64,000 nucleotides of DNA from positions 62,001-126,000 of the forward strand of contig CALJGV010000008.1 in the NCBI GenBank assembly GCA_938075305.1, given 5' to 3'. The notes beneath the pieces were generated by a model that saw nothing but the letters and a program-made list of their open reading frames with translations, did no database searches and was not told where the DNA came from. Positions 36,074 through 46,053 of this stretch are shown one piece after another; positions within the stretch are counted from its first letter, which is position 1; the number at the start of each line of letters is the position of its first letter. The position numbers and the translations under genes are program-made. The DNA is from an uncultured bacterium. GTDB lineage: Bacteria > Planctomycetota > UBA1135 > GCA-002686595.

Positions 36074-36111
36074 CGCAGGGCCGGCCCGCTGTGAAGCGGG
36101 CCGGCCCTGCG
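36074..36111 (-). terminator. 17-bp perfect hairpin with GUGA tetraloop after rsfS
   Basis: Arms CGCAGGGCCGGCCCGCT (36074-36090) and its exact complement (36095-36111) around GTGA on the plus strand. It begins 20 bp after the rsfS stop in transcription order. GC-rich, no U-tract. Very likely the end of the hppA-rsfS transcript and separates it from the kinase gene. Confidence 0.75.
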
Positions 36112-36130
36112 GATCGAGTCATGGAAGGGC

Positions 36131-36517
36131 TCAGCTCTCGGCGTCTGAGAGTGCTCCCGTCTCTGAGACGGTGATGGACTCCCAGTCGAGCTTGGGGCAG
36201 TCGCCGTAGAGGTCGTCGAGCCCGTAGTACTCGCGGGCCTCGTCCTGCTGGATGTGAACCACCACGTCTGAGTAGTCGATGAGGACCCACCACCCCAGGT
36301 CGGCGCCCTCTGCCCGGGAGTGGACTTCTCCGAGTCGCTTCAGCCGGTGGTGCACGTCCTCGTACATGGCGCGGACGTGGGGGCGGCTGGTGCCGGTCAC
36401 GACCACGAAGTAGTCCGCGACCTTGATGGCGTCGCCCACGTCGTAGACCACGAGGTCCACGCCCTTCTTCTCTTCCACGATCCTTGCGACCGTAGCGGCG
36501 AGTGTCTTGGTGTCGAT
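36131..36517 (-). CDS. rsfS: Ribosome silencing factor RsfS (DUF143), probable ATC start
   Basis: RsfS binds L14 (uL14) and blocks joining of ribosomal subunits under starvation. The core is [32 protein letters not shown] and [30 protein letters not shown] (shown as core words), all diagnostic. The first ordinary start in frame is a GTG at 36478, but that deletes the first helix. Reading on upstream gives [19 protein letters not shown], which aligns residue for residue with the E. coli N-terminus, with ATC (36517-36515) at the Met1 position. GGAG lies 7 nt before it, and no ATG, GTG or TTG occurs further upstream in frame. I therefore annotate ATC as start, 128 residues. It follows hppA. Confidence 0.88.
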   Translation of the reverse strand: MDTKTLAATVARIVEEKKGVDLVVYDVGDAIKVADYFVVVTGTSRPHVRAMYEDVHHRLKRLGEVHSRAEGADLGWWVLIDYSDVVVHIQQDEAREYYGLDDLYGDCPKLDWESITVSETGALSDAES

Positions 36518-36530
36518 AGCAGTTCTCCGG

Positions 36531-36553
36531 GGCCCCGCGCCAGGCGCGGGGCC
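36531..36553 (-). terminator. 11-bp perfect hairpin between hppA and rsfS
   Basis: GGCCCCGCGCC (36531-36541), A, GGCGCGGGGCC (36543-36553). It begins 12 bp after the hppA stop and ends just 3 nt before the rsfS GGAG. It may be a partial terminator/attenuator that lowers rsfS expression, or may reveal or block ribosome access to the ATC start. Confidence 0.6.
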
Positions 36554-36565
36554 ACCTTCACTGGA

Positions 36566-38635
<2,070 letters not shown>

Positions 38636-38813
38636 GGGCTCTTGGTGCGCGAGTGGGCGCGCAGTGGGGTTGTGGGAAGGGGGGTGGTGGGGCGTGGGGC
38701 CGGAGTGGAGGGCCCTTCACCCAGGTTTCCGGCGCTAATACGATAGTGGCGTGCGCTTCCGGGTCAATCGGAAGTGCCCCCTCCATCGCCTCAAGTGCCG
38801 TTTCGAGCAGCCT

Positions 38814-39500
38814 TCAGGGGCGGTCGCCGTCGGGGGGGGGCTCCGGGCGCCTGGCGGGGGCGCTGTCCGGGGTCCGCCTCCCCTGGCCCTGCCACCGTCG
38901 AGAGATCCACAGGTGGCTGAGGAGCATGGCCGCGAGGGCCAGGACCACGAAGCCCAGGATCTGGTGCAGGTCCTCGATCTTGGACTCCAGCACCGAGAGA
39001 CGCTCGCCGGACTCGCGGCCCAGCAGGATGAGCGTTGGGGTCAGGATGATGGCCCCTAGCCCGTCGTATGCGATGAACTTCGCGTAGGGCATCCCCAGGG
39101 TCCCGGCGGTGAACCAGGTGGGCAGACGCAGCCCCGGGATGAAGCGGCACACGAAGACCGCGAGGGCGCCCTGCCGTTCGAAGCGGCGCTCGATGGCTCG
39201 CAGGCGCTCGGGGTGCACGACGCGGCGGATCGCCTTGAGCTGGAGGGCTCGGCGCCCGAAGCGGCGACCGATGAAGAACGGCACCGAGTCACCGAGGAGC
39301 GTCCCGGCGAGGCACACCGCGATGATCGGCGCCATGTCGACCTCGCCCTGATAGAGGAGGAAGCCCGCGCCTAGCATGGTGATCTCCTCGGGCACGGGCA
39401 GGCCGAAGCCGCACAGCACCAGCACCAGGAACGGGGCCAGGTATCCGGGCTCCGAAAGGAGGCCGCCGAGCATCGGCTGGTTTTCGAGGATCCACGCCAC
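38814..39500 (-). CDS. DedA/VTT-domain membrane protein
   Basis: 228 residues, GTG start at 39500. Core of the DedA family: GFGLPVPEEITMLGAGFL, GTLLGDSVPFFIGRRFG, and the conserved FVCRFIPGLRLPTWFTAGTLGMPYAKF (FxxRF-PG, with Arg residues needed for function). About five membrane helices; the last (ILGFVVLALAAMLLSHLW) precedes a Pro/Arg-rich cytoplasmic tail. DedA proteins translocate undecaprenyl phosphate or other lipids, and help envelope integrity. That would fit the glycan-export genes elsewhere in the window. It stands alone on the strand, 178 bp upstream of hppA in gene order. Confidence 0.9.
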   Translation of the reverse strand: MAWILENQPMLGGLLSEPGYLAPFLVLVLCGFGLPVPEEITMLGAGFLLYQGEVDMAPIIAVCLAGTLLGDSVPFFIGRRFGRRALQLKAIRRVVHPERLRAIERRFERQGALAVFVCRFIPGLRLPTWFTAGTLGMPYAKFIAYDGLGAIILTPTLILLGRESGERLSVLESKIEDLHQILGFVVLALAAMLLSHLWISRRWQGQGRRTPDSAPARRPEPPPDGDRP

Positions 39501-39596
39501 GGCCCGGAGCGTAGCAGCGATCGGCGCCGCGGTGGTGGGGTGCGAGGTGGACTCGATCTCGCGACCGCCGCGGCCCCGGGCCAGGGGGCGGCGACC

Positions 39597-40214
39597 TCAG
39601 CGGCCCTGCTCGGCCAGTTCGCGCTCGCGCTCTTCGATGTAGGCGAGGGTCACCTCCACCTCCTCGGCGCCGAGGGATGCGGCGCGCTCCAGGTCCGCCC
39701 GGGCTTCGTCGAGCAGGGCTCGGGGTCCCCCCGGCCACCCCAGGCCCTCGTCGGGGAGGTCCGCGAGGAAGGCGGCCTTGATGGTGGCGGCGTAACGGGC
39801 CAGCACGCCGGGGGAGGCCGCGCGGTCCTCCCCGGAGCGGAGGACCGCGAAGCCCTCGCGGATCCAGCGTCGACGGGCCTCCGGGTCGGCCTCCTCCAGG
39901 GGGGAGGCGCGGATGAAGACGAAGTGGTCGGCCAGGGTCAGCCACCCGGCTGTCGCCCGGGAATCCAGGGAGAGCGCCCGCGCCGCGTGCCCGTAGGCCC
40001 TGGTGACGTCCCCGTCGTCCAGCGCGCCGAGGTAGCGCGCCCACTCGACGCTGGCAGCGGCGGAGGCGATCGGCCCGAGCAGCCGCTGCACTGGGCCCAT
40101 GCGTCGCCGGCCCTCCAGCTCAGGGGAGCTGAGGGGGCGCGCCGCCGCGAGGGCGAGGACCAACACCGCGGTCACCGCGAGGAGCCGTCGGGCCGATTGG
40201 GCTCCCACGGTCAT
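39597..40214 (-). CDS. Membrane-anchored helical-repeat protein of an ABC exporter operon
   Basis: 205 residues from the ATG at 40214, which overlaps the permease stop (ATGA). A signal/anchor helix (RLLAVTAVLVLALAAA) is followed by all-helical, TPR-like sequence: ARYLGALDDGDVTRAYGHAARALSLD and LDEARADLERAASLGAEEVEVTLAYIEE. The frame is open much further upstream, but that overlaps the permease. No family recognised. Position as third gene of an ATPase-permease-helical set suggests it is an accessory of the transporter. Gene order and 4-nt overlap are seen; function is inferred. Confidence 0.75.
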   Translation of the reverse strand: MTVGAQSARRLLAVTAVLVLALAAARPLSSPELEGRRRMGPVQRLLGPIASAAASVEWARYLGALDDGDVTRAYGHAARALSLDSRATAGWLTLADHFVFIRASPLEEADPEARRRWIREGFAVLRSGEDRAASPGVLARYAATIKAAFLADLPDEGLGWPGGPRALLDEARADLERAASLGAEEVEVTLAYIEERERELAEQGR

Positions 40215-41308
40215 GAGCTCCTTGACTCCCGGCGCCAGGTCCCCAGGGAGGCCCGCGCGAGGGCGAACCCTGCCAGGGCCGCCCCGGCGGCGGCGAGCGC
40301 CAGCGCCGGGCGAACGAGCTGGGGGCTCCGCCCCTCGGCGATGGCGTCGATGGCTGCGCCCAGGGTAGCGCCCCCCGGGAGCGCATCCGCCGCGCCCGTG
40401 GAGGCGAGGGCCATGCGGGCCCCGAGCCAGAGGGCGAGGGTCAGGCACGCGGCGATTCCGGGGCCCATCCAGGCGCCCAGGCCGAAGGCGAGGGCGGCGA
40501 GGAAGGCCAGGTGGAGCGCAGCCTGTACGCCGAGCCGCAGGTGCCCGTCGCCAAGGGCGCTCGAGGGGCGCCAGACCTCCACCGGGTCCGGGCCCATCAC
40601 CGCGAGGGCGCCGCTTCCGATGTTGGTCACGGCGACCGGGCCCCCCGAGCTCGGGGCCTGCTCCTCCAGCCAGGCTTGCCGCGCGACCTTGAGCTCGGAC
40701 GTCTGGCCGGCCGACTCGATCAAGGCCTCGGTGGTGGGCCCCTCGGCCCCGAGCGCCGGCGCCACGCGAACCCGAACCCGTGCCCCGGGCGGCAGGGTGC
40801 GCTCCGGCAGGGCCTGTTCGAAGCGCTCGCCGGGCATGAGCACGAAGGAGCGGCTCGGGCCCGCGAGCATGGCGAGCTCGAGGAGCGGCTCCTCGGATGC
40901 GGCGCCCGCTGCCCCCGCCCTGCCCCAAGACCCCGCGATCAGCCCGATGATGACGGGGAGCGCCGCAGCTCCGGCCACGGTCCCGGCCAGACCAGCGCGG
41001 ACGATGGAGGAGCGGGACGCCCCGCTCGTCCCGAGCCAGTCGCCCTCGTGCTGGAACCAGCGGTCCGGGATCCGCGCGGCGAAGAGCACGGTGAAGGCCG
41101 AGGCGACCACGAGGCCCGCGATCCAGGCGGTGCTCGCGGCGAGCTCCCCGGCGCTCACGATCACCTCCTCGAACCTCGGAGACACCTCGACGATCTCAGC
41201 CCGGCCAGGTTGACCTGCGGCCGCGAGGAGGGTGATCCCGGCCACGCCAAGCAGCGCCAGGGGCGGAGCAGCGCGCCTCGCGGAAAGGCGCAGCAGAGCC
41301 AGGTTCAT
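40211..41308 (-). CDS. ABC-type transporter permease (divergent ABC-2-like)
   Basis: 365 residues. N-terminal helix (PPLALLGVAGITLLAAAG), a pair around 50-75 and 105-130, a large extracytoplasmic beta-rich loop (about 140-260), and C-terminal helices (AALHLAFLAALAFGLGAWMG, IAACLTLALWLGARMAL, ALALAAAGAALAGFALA). This is the topology of permeases with a big periplasmic domain. No family motif is strong. The role comes from the overlapped ATPase gene (4-nt overlap upstream at 41305-41308). A gene for a helical protein overlaps downstream. Substrate unknown. Confidence 0.75.
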   Translation of the reverse strand: MNLALLRLSARRAAPPLALLGVAGITLLAAAGQPGRAEIVEVSPRFEEVIVSAGELAASTAWIAGLVVASAFTVLFAARIPDRWFQHEGDWLGTSGASRSSIVRAGLAGTVAGAAALPVIIGLIAGSWGRAGAAGAASEEPLLELAMLAGPSRSFVLMPGERFEQALPERTLPPGARVRVRVAPALGAEGPTTEALIESAGQTSELKVARQAWLEEQAPSSGGPVAVTNIGSGALAVMGPDPVEVWRPSSALGDGHLRLGVQAALHLAFLAALAFGLGAWMGPGIAACLTLALWLGARMALASTGAADALPGGATLGAAIDAIAEGRSPQLVRPALALAAAGAALAGFALARASLGTWRRESRSS

Positions 41309-42186
41309 CGCACCCCGCTCCCGCCGCCGCCGGGCTCACGGGCCTTGTAGAGCTCCTGCAAGGACCGGTGGGTCGGACCTGACTCGAGCAGCTCGGCTCC
41401 CGACCGCTCGACCTGCTGCTCGAGCGCCGAGGCGCCCTCCTCGGAGAGCCCCCGGATGCGCAGCTGCAGCACCTCGGGGTCGCCCAGGAGTTCGTCCGGG
41501 GTCCCGACCCGCTGGACTTCGCCGCCCACGAGGAGCGCGAGGCGACCGCAATGCTCGATCAGGTCCGAGGCCACGTGTGAGGCGAGGACGACCGTGGCTC
41601 CGCGCCCACGGGCCGCGCCGAGGAGGTCCGCGAGCACGGCGAACCCCGGGGCGTCGAGGCCTGCGGTCGGCTCGTCGAGGAGGACCACCTCAGGGTCGTG
41701 GAGGAAGGCCTGCGCGAGCCCGAACCGCCGATGCATGCCCCTCGAATAGGTCCGGATCGGGGCCTCTCCTGCCCCGCTGAGTCCGACCCGCTCGAGCATC
41801 TCGCCGATACGGAGACGGCGCTCCGGGCGGGCCATCCCGCCGAGTGAGGCGATCAGGTCGAGCACCCGGCGGGCGGAGAGCTCCGGGGGGAAGGGGGACC
41901 CGTCCGGGAGGAATGCGAGCCTGCGGCGGACCGCCCGGGCAGTGGGGGGGTGACCCAACACCTCGACCCATCCGGTGCTCGGCCGGTCGACCCCGGAGAG
42001 GAGGCGCAGGAGCGTCGACTTCCCGGAGCCATTCGGACCGACGATGCCGAGGGTCTCCCCGCCGCGGATGGTGAGGTCCACGCCGCAGAGCGCTGTCCTC
42101 CGGCGCCAGCCGAGCCCGCCGCGGAAGACGCGGCCGAGCCCGCGCGCCTCGACGGCGAACTGGGGAGGGGGTGCAGGGCTGGTCAT
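41305..42186 (-). CDS. ABC transporter ATP-binding protein
   Basis: 293 residues from the ATG at 42186. Complete ABC ATPase: Walker A VGPNGSGKSTLLRLL, signature TYSRGMHRRFGLAQAFL, Walker B VVLLDEPTAGLDAP, and the switch His in VLASHVASD. The YSRGM signature and the short C-terminal extension (DELLGDPEVLQLRIRGL) place it with the CcmA/NatA-type group that pairs with ABC-2 permeases. It starts 45 bp from the divergent FHA gene and is translationally coupled to the permease. The exported compound is unknown. Frame upstream to 42831 is open but overlaps the FHA gene and is shadow. Confidence 0.92.
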   Translation of the reverse strand: MTSPAPPPQFAVEARGLGRVFRGGLGWRRRTALCGVDLTIRGGETLGIVGPNGSGKSTLLRLLSGVDRPSTGWVEVLGHPPTARAVRRRLAFLPDGSPFPPELSARRVLDLIASLGGMARPERRLRIGEMLERVGLSGAGEAPIRTYSRGMHRRFGLAQAFLHDPEVVLLDEPTAGLDAPGFAVLADLLGAARGRGATVVLASHVASDLIEHCGRLALLVGGEVQRVGTPDELLGDPEVLQLRIRGLSEEGASALEQQVERSGAELLESGPTHRSLQELYKAREPGGGGSGVR

Positions 42187-42231
42187 GGGTTCCTGCCCGG
42201 GAGTCGGGCGGGAGCCGCTACGATACGCGCA

Positions 42232-42978
42232 ATGGCACGACTGTTCGTCCTCTCCGGCGCCTCGATCGGCGCAACCCACGACATTGAGGGCACCACGGTG
42301 CTCGGGCGCGGCGTGGACGCCGACGTGGTCATCTCGGAGGCCTCCATCAGCCGGCAGCACGCGCGCCTGATCCCCGCGCCGGAGCCCGGGGTCTGGAAGA
42401 TCCGTGATCTCAAGTCCAGCAACGGCGTACACGTGGGGGGGAAGCGGGTCGAGGAGGCGCTCGTTCGTCATGGGGACACCTTCTTGCTCGGGGACGTCGA
42501 ATTCCGCCTCCGGGATGAGTCGGGCGAGGAAGGGCCCGATGAGCTCTCGGCGCCCACCGTGGCGCTCGAGCTGGAGTTCGAGGACGAGATCGAACTCCCC
42601 GGCGCGTCCCCCAGGTCTGCGCCAGCGTCCGACCTGGAGCCGTCCATGGCGGTGGCTGAGGACCAGGAGCGCCTGCGCGCATCGAGGGAAAGGGCCGCGC
42701 GGGAGCGGTCCGCTGGCGAGCGAGCGGCGCGACGCGCGGCTGCCCTGGAGGGCCCGGGTGGCGCAGCTCGACCCAGGGCGGGGGGGGGCTCGGCGGGCTC
42801 CGGCGGAAAGGTCCTCCAGTACGCCCAGCACCGACGCGGGGATGACCTAGGTCAGCTCCCCGGGTGGAAGCGAGCTTTGCTCGTTGTCCTCGCCGTCGGG
42901 CTTGCGGCTGGCGTGGCCTACGGCGCCTTCGAGCTCACCCGCACTGCCCGCGCCCAATCCGCTGCGATCGGAGACTGA
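42232..42978 (+). CDS. FHA-domain protein with C-terminal transmembrane helix
   Basis: 248 residues from the ATG at 42232. FHA domain at about 1-90: HDIEGTTVLGRGVDADVVISEASISRQHARL (GR, S-x2-H) and LKSSNGVHVGG with the conserved Asn, the phosphothreonine-binding residues. Then an acidic stretch (ELEFEDEIELPG), a charged low-complexity Arg/Ala/Glu region (145-180), and a single membrane helix (ALLVVLAVGLAAGVAYGAFEL, about 215-235). FHA faces the cytoplasm in this topology. It probably responds to Ser/Thr kinase signals; no kinase is near. It is divergent from the ABC exporter by 45 bp, so both may share regulation. Confidence 0.9.
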   Translation: MARLFVLSGASIGATHDIEGTTVLGRGVDADVVISEASISRQHARLIPAPEPGVWKIRDLKSSNGVHVGGKRVEEALVRHGDTFLLGDVEFRLRDESGEEGPDELSAPTVALELEFEDEIELPGASPRSAPASDLEPSMAVAEDQERLRASRERAARERSAGERAARRAAALEGPGGAARPRAGGGSAGSGGKVLQYAQHRRGDDLGQLPGWKRALLVVLAVGLAAGVAYGAFELTRTARAQSAAIGD

Positions 42979-42997
42979 GTCCTCTGCGATCGGAGAC
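42962..42997. repeat. 14-bp direct repeat at the end of the FHA gene
   Basis: CTGCGATCGGAGAC occurs at 42962-42975 and 42984-42997, flanking the stop codon. It encodes the last residues once and repeats in the 3' untranslated region; probably a small slippage duplication. Confidence 0.6.
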
Positions 42998-43055
42998 GGG
43001 TGCGGGCGGCGGCGGACCCCCAGGGTCGCCCGAAGTCATGCCGGTCCCCCTCGCC

Positions 43056-45005
43056 TCAGGATCCGTGGCGGCTCGCTTCGCCGAGGATCTCCTTCACGGT
43101 CTCGATGAGGTTGGCCGGGACGATGGGCTTCGAGATGAAGCCCGAGCAGCCGGCCTCGAGCGCGCGCTCCTGCTGTTCCTTCATCACGGCGCCTGAGAGG
43201 GCGACGATCGGCGCGGTGTAGCCGAAGGAGCGAATGGTCGCGGCGGCTTGATACCCGTCCATGACAGGCATCTGAAGGTCCATGAGGATGAGCGCGAAGG
43301 GCGCACCCTGCTCCTCGCTGAGCTGGATCGTCTCGAGGGCCTCCCGGCCCGTGCTGGCCTCCACGACGTCCAGACCTGCTCGCTCGAGCACCCTCCGACC
43401 AAGGAGCCGGTTGGTCGCGACATCATCGACGAGGAGGATCCGCGCGCGAGCGGCCGGGGCCCCCGATGGAGCGGGCGACTGAGGGCTTGGGACTCGAACG
43501 CGGGCGTCCGGAGCCTGCGACGCCGGCGCCTCGAGCCGGACGATGAACACGCTTCCCTCGCCCACCTCACTCTCGACCTCGATGCTGCCACCCATCAGGT
43601 CCGCGAGCTTGCGGCAGATCGCGAGGCCGAGGCCAGTGCCGCCGTAGGCCCGCGTGTCCGAGGTGTCCGCTTGCTCGAAGCTCTCGAAGATGTCCTCGAG
43701 CTTCGAAGCCTCGATCCCGATCCCTGTGTCGGAGACGCGGGCCAGGAGCTCATCGCTCGCCCACGTTATGGCGATCTCGATCGACCCTTCGTCCGTGAAC
43801 TTGATGGCGTTGTTGACCAGGTTGACCAGGATCTGCCGGAAGCGGATGGGGTCAAGCCTGACCGCGTCGGGCACCGACGCGTCGCAGCGGGCACCGAAGC
43901 TGAGGCCCTTGGAGGAGGCGGCGGGGCCGAGCATGCTCGACACCTGCTTCAGGATCGTGCGGGGCGAGACAGCGAGGGATCGGAGCCCGACGTGCCCGGC
44001 GTCGATCTTGGAGAGGTCGAGCACGTCCTCGATCAACTCGAGCAGGTGCTGGGCGCTCTCCTGGATGTTCGAGGTGAACTCGGCTTTGTGGGTCTCGCTC
44101 ACGTCCTCGTCGCCCATGAGGGCCGCGAAGCCGAGGATCGCGTTCATGGGGGTCCGGAGCTCGTGGCTCGTGTTGGCGAGGAACGCGGCGCGGGCCGCGA
44201 GGGCCTCCTGGAGCTCGCTCGTCCGCGCCTCGACCTGGACCTCGAGCTCCTCGCGCGCGCGCTGCTGGGCCTCGATGAGCTCCTTCAGGCGGGCCCCGAG
44301 CTCCCGAACCTCTGTGGGGCCGCGCTCGGGGTCCTCGAACCTTCCGTGCTCGCGGGCCTCGATGGCCCGGCCCGCGAGTTGACGGATGGGGCGCTCGATG
44401 GTGAAGGACATCTGGCGCCACCCGACGAGGAGCAGGGCCAGGAAGGCGATGGCGCTCGCCCAGGAGCGAATCTTCAGTTCCGTTCGCTCGGACTCCGCCG
44501 CGACCTGCCGCTCCTCGGCCACCTGCCGCAGGCCTGAGCTGAGCTGCTCGAGGCCGGCGGTCAGGGCGACGGACCCGGCCTGGAACTCCTGGTCCAGCTC
44601 AGCGATCGCGAGGTCACGCTCCTCCCCGTCGATGGTGGCGGCCTCATGGATCGAGGCGAGGATCTTGTCGAGTTGGCCCGAGATCAGCGCGCACGCCTCC
44701 TCGGAGCCACTGGAGAGCGGGCTGCCCTCCAGCTCGGTCAGCTGCCTCTTGACGGACTCGGCCTGTTCGGTAGCGAGGGCGGAGATGTACGTCGACTCGC
44801 CGGTGAGGACGAGGTCGCCAGTGAACAACAGGAACCTCGTGTTGTCTTCAAAGCGCCGGAGCCTCTCCAGCTCTTGGGCGTCGCGCTTGAGCTCGTTGCT
44901 CGTGGCGATCACCGTCACCGCAGCATCGCGACCGACGAGCAGGAGCCCCGTGCCGGCGAGGGCGAGGCCCGCGATCCGGACTGCGATGTGGCTCCCAATG
45001 CGCAT
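43056..45005 (-). CDS. Hybrid sensor histidine kinase with periplasmic sensor
   Basis: 649 residues. Membrane helix 1 (AGLALAGTGLLLVG), a periplasmic helical sensor at about 30-180 (CHASE3-like four-helix region), helix 2 (WASAIAFLALLLVGW, about 182-197), HAMP-like linker and a coiled coil to 270. HisKA has His281 in FLANTSHELRTP; the HATPase has VNLVNNAIKFTDEG, DTGIGI and [12 protein letters not shown]-terminal receiver contains ILLVDDVATNRLLG and the phospho-Asp in LMDLQMPVMDGYQ, with the Lys in SGFISKPI. No output domain. Third gene after the barrel and exported unknown (14-bp spacing), so they probably sense the same thing. Confidence 0.93.
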   Translation of the reverse strand: MRIGSHIAVRIAGLALAGTGLLLVGRDAAVTVIATSNELKRDAQELERLRRFEDNTRFLLFTGDLVLTGESTYISALATEQAESVKRQLTELEGSPLSSGSEEACALISGQLDKILASIHEAATIDGEERDLAIAELDQEFQAGSVALTAGLEQLSSGLRQVAEERQVAAESERTELKIRSWASAIAFLALLLVGWRQMSFTIERPIRQLAGRAIEAREHGRFEDPERGPTEVRELGARLKELIEAQQRAREELEVQVEARTSELQEALAARAAFLANTSHELRTPMNAILGFAALMGDEDVSETHKAEFTSNIQESAQHLLELIEDVLDLSKIDAGHVGLRSLAVSPRTILKQVSSMLGPAASSKGLSFGARCDASVPDAVRLDPIRFRQILVNLVNNAIKFTDEGSIEIAITWASDELLARVSDTGIGIEASKLEDIFESFEQADTSDTRAYGGTGLGLAICRKLADLMGGSIEVESEVGEGSVFIVRLEAPASQAPDARVRVPSPQSPAPSGAPAARARILLVDDVATNRLLGRRVLERAGLDVVEASTGREALETIQLSEEQGAPFALILMDLQMPVMDGYQAAATIRSFGYTAPIVALSGAVMKEQQERALEAGCSGFISKPIVPANLIETVKEILGEASRHGS

Positions 45006-45018
45006 GAATGCAGCTGGT

Positions 45019-46044
45019 CTAGTTGTTCCGCTTCACGAGGGCGTGGCTCTCGAGGGTGGAGAGGAGCTCGAACACGGCGAGCTCCACCGGGCCGGCGCAC
45101 GTCTCGTAGCTCGCCGGGGACTCTCCCACCTGCTCGCCGTACAACCGCTCGACCTCCTCGGTAGGCCAGGAGTCCGGGGTTCGGAGTTCCAGGATCTTCC
45201 CCTCTCGGTCCACGGCACAGATCAGGTCGAGGGTGAGCTCATCCAGCTGCCAGGAGGTGGTGATGACTGAGCCGAGCCTCTTCCCGTCGCGGTCGAGCAC
45301 TTGCCACACCGAGGTGGAGTCGCGCTGGATCCCGGTTCCCTGCTCCCCGACCCTCGATCTCAGGAGGTCAAGGCACTTCTGGTCATGGAGCGGCGTGACT
45401 CGCTTGAGAGACTTGGCGCCGGGCATGAGCTCTCTCGCGAGGGCGTCGGCCCGGAGCGCCATGAGGTCATCCATCCAGGCCGCCTCGGTCGCCGCGATCG
45501 TCTTCAGCACGTTCCGCAGGACAGTGAGGGCGAGGTCCTTAGCTGCCGGCTCCACCGGTAGGCGCCCTGGTGCAAGCTCGTCGCCATCCTCTGAGAGCAT
45601 GGCCCTCAGGGCGTCGAAGTCGGCGCCGGTCAGTCGGCGACGAACCCCTTCGGTCTCGAGTGCGTCCCGCTGCCGGTCCCTGCAGCGCTGGAACTCGTAG
45701 TTGATCACCCGGAGGTCGAAATCGAGTCCCCAGGCCACCTCCACGAGTCCCCACCGGCCGGCCTCGCTGCGAACGTGGACCAGACCCAGGGCCTCGTCAC
45801 CCCGCATCGGGACGTAGAGGGTGTGTCGTCCCAACTCGTTGAAGTGGAGGTTGAAGGGGAGGCGCGCTCCGACCTCACGGCGGGCGTCCTTGCCCACGGT
45901 CCGCACGATGGAGCGGTAGCTCGTGGCCTTTGGGAACAACCGATAGATCTGGCGGTTCGGGTCGCGGAGCGCGCAGAAGGCCTGGGCGTGAACGGCACTA
46001 CAGAGTGCCGCAGCGAGCAGGATCAAGCTGACGATTCTTCTCAT
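45019..46044 (-). CDS. Exported protein of unknown function between an outer-membrane barrel and a kinase
   Basis: 341 residues. Signal peptide 1-20 (SLILLAAALCSAVHAQA). A conserved-looking N-terminal domain has FCALRDPNRQIYRLFPKAT, LYVPMRGDEALGLVHVRSE and GLVEVAWGLDFDLRVINYEFQRCRD. Two Cys flank it. The middle is helical (LALTVLRNVLKTIAATEAAWM). The C-terminal domain carries RDGKRLGSVITTSW and LICAVDREGKILELRTP, which resemble beta elements of FMN-binding/NqrC-RnfG-like domains; this resemblance is weak and I see no flavin-attachment motif. It starts 9 bp after the barrel stop and ends 13 bp before the kinase start, so it belongs to the same operon, perhaps as a periplasmic signal carrier. 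Confidence 0.8.
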   Translation of the reverse strand: MRRIVSLILLAAALCSAVHAQAFCALRDPNRQIYRLFPKATSYRSIVRTVGKDARREVGARLPFNLHFNELGRHTLYVPMRGDEALGLVHVRSEAGRWGLVEVAWGLDFDLRVINYEFQRCRDRQRDALETEGVRRRLTGADFDALRAMLSEDGDELAPGRLPVEPAAKDLALTVLRNVLKTIAATEAAWMDDLMALRADALARELMPGAKSLKRVTPLHDQKCLDLLRSRVGEQGTGIQRDSTSVWQVLDRDGKRLGSVITTSWQLDELTLDLICAVDREGKILELRTPDSWPTEEVERLYGEQVGESPASYETCAGPVELAVFELLSTLESHALVKRNN

Positions 46045-46053
46045 GGCAGGAGG

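Noticed and set aside
45019-46044. Calling the exported protein an FMN-binding flavoprotein
   Set aside because: Only a vague strand pattern matches; no Thr-flavinylation motif is visible.
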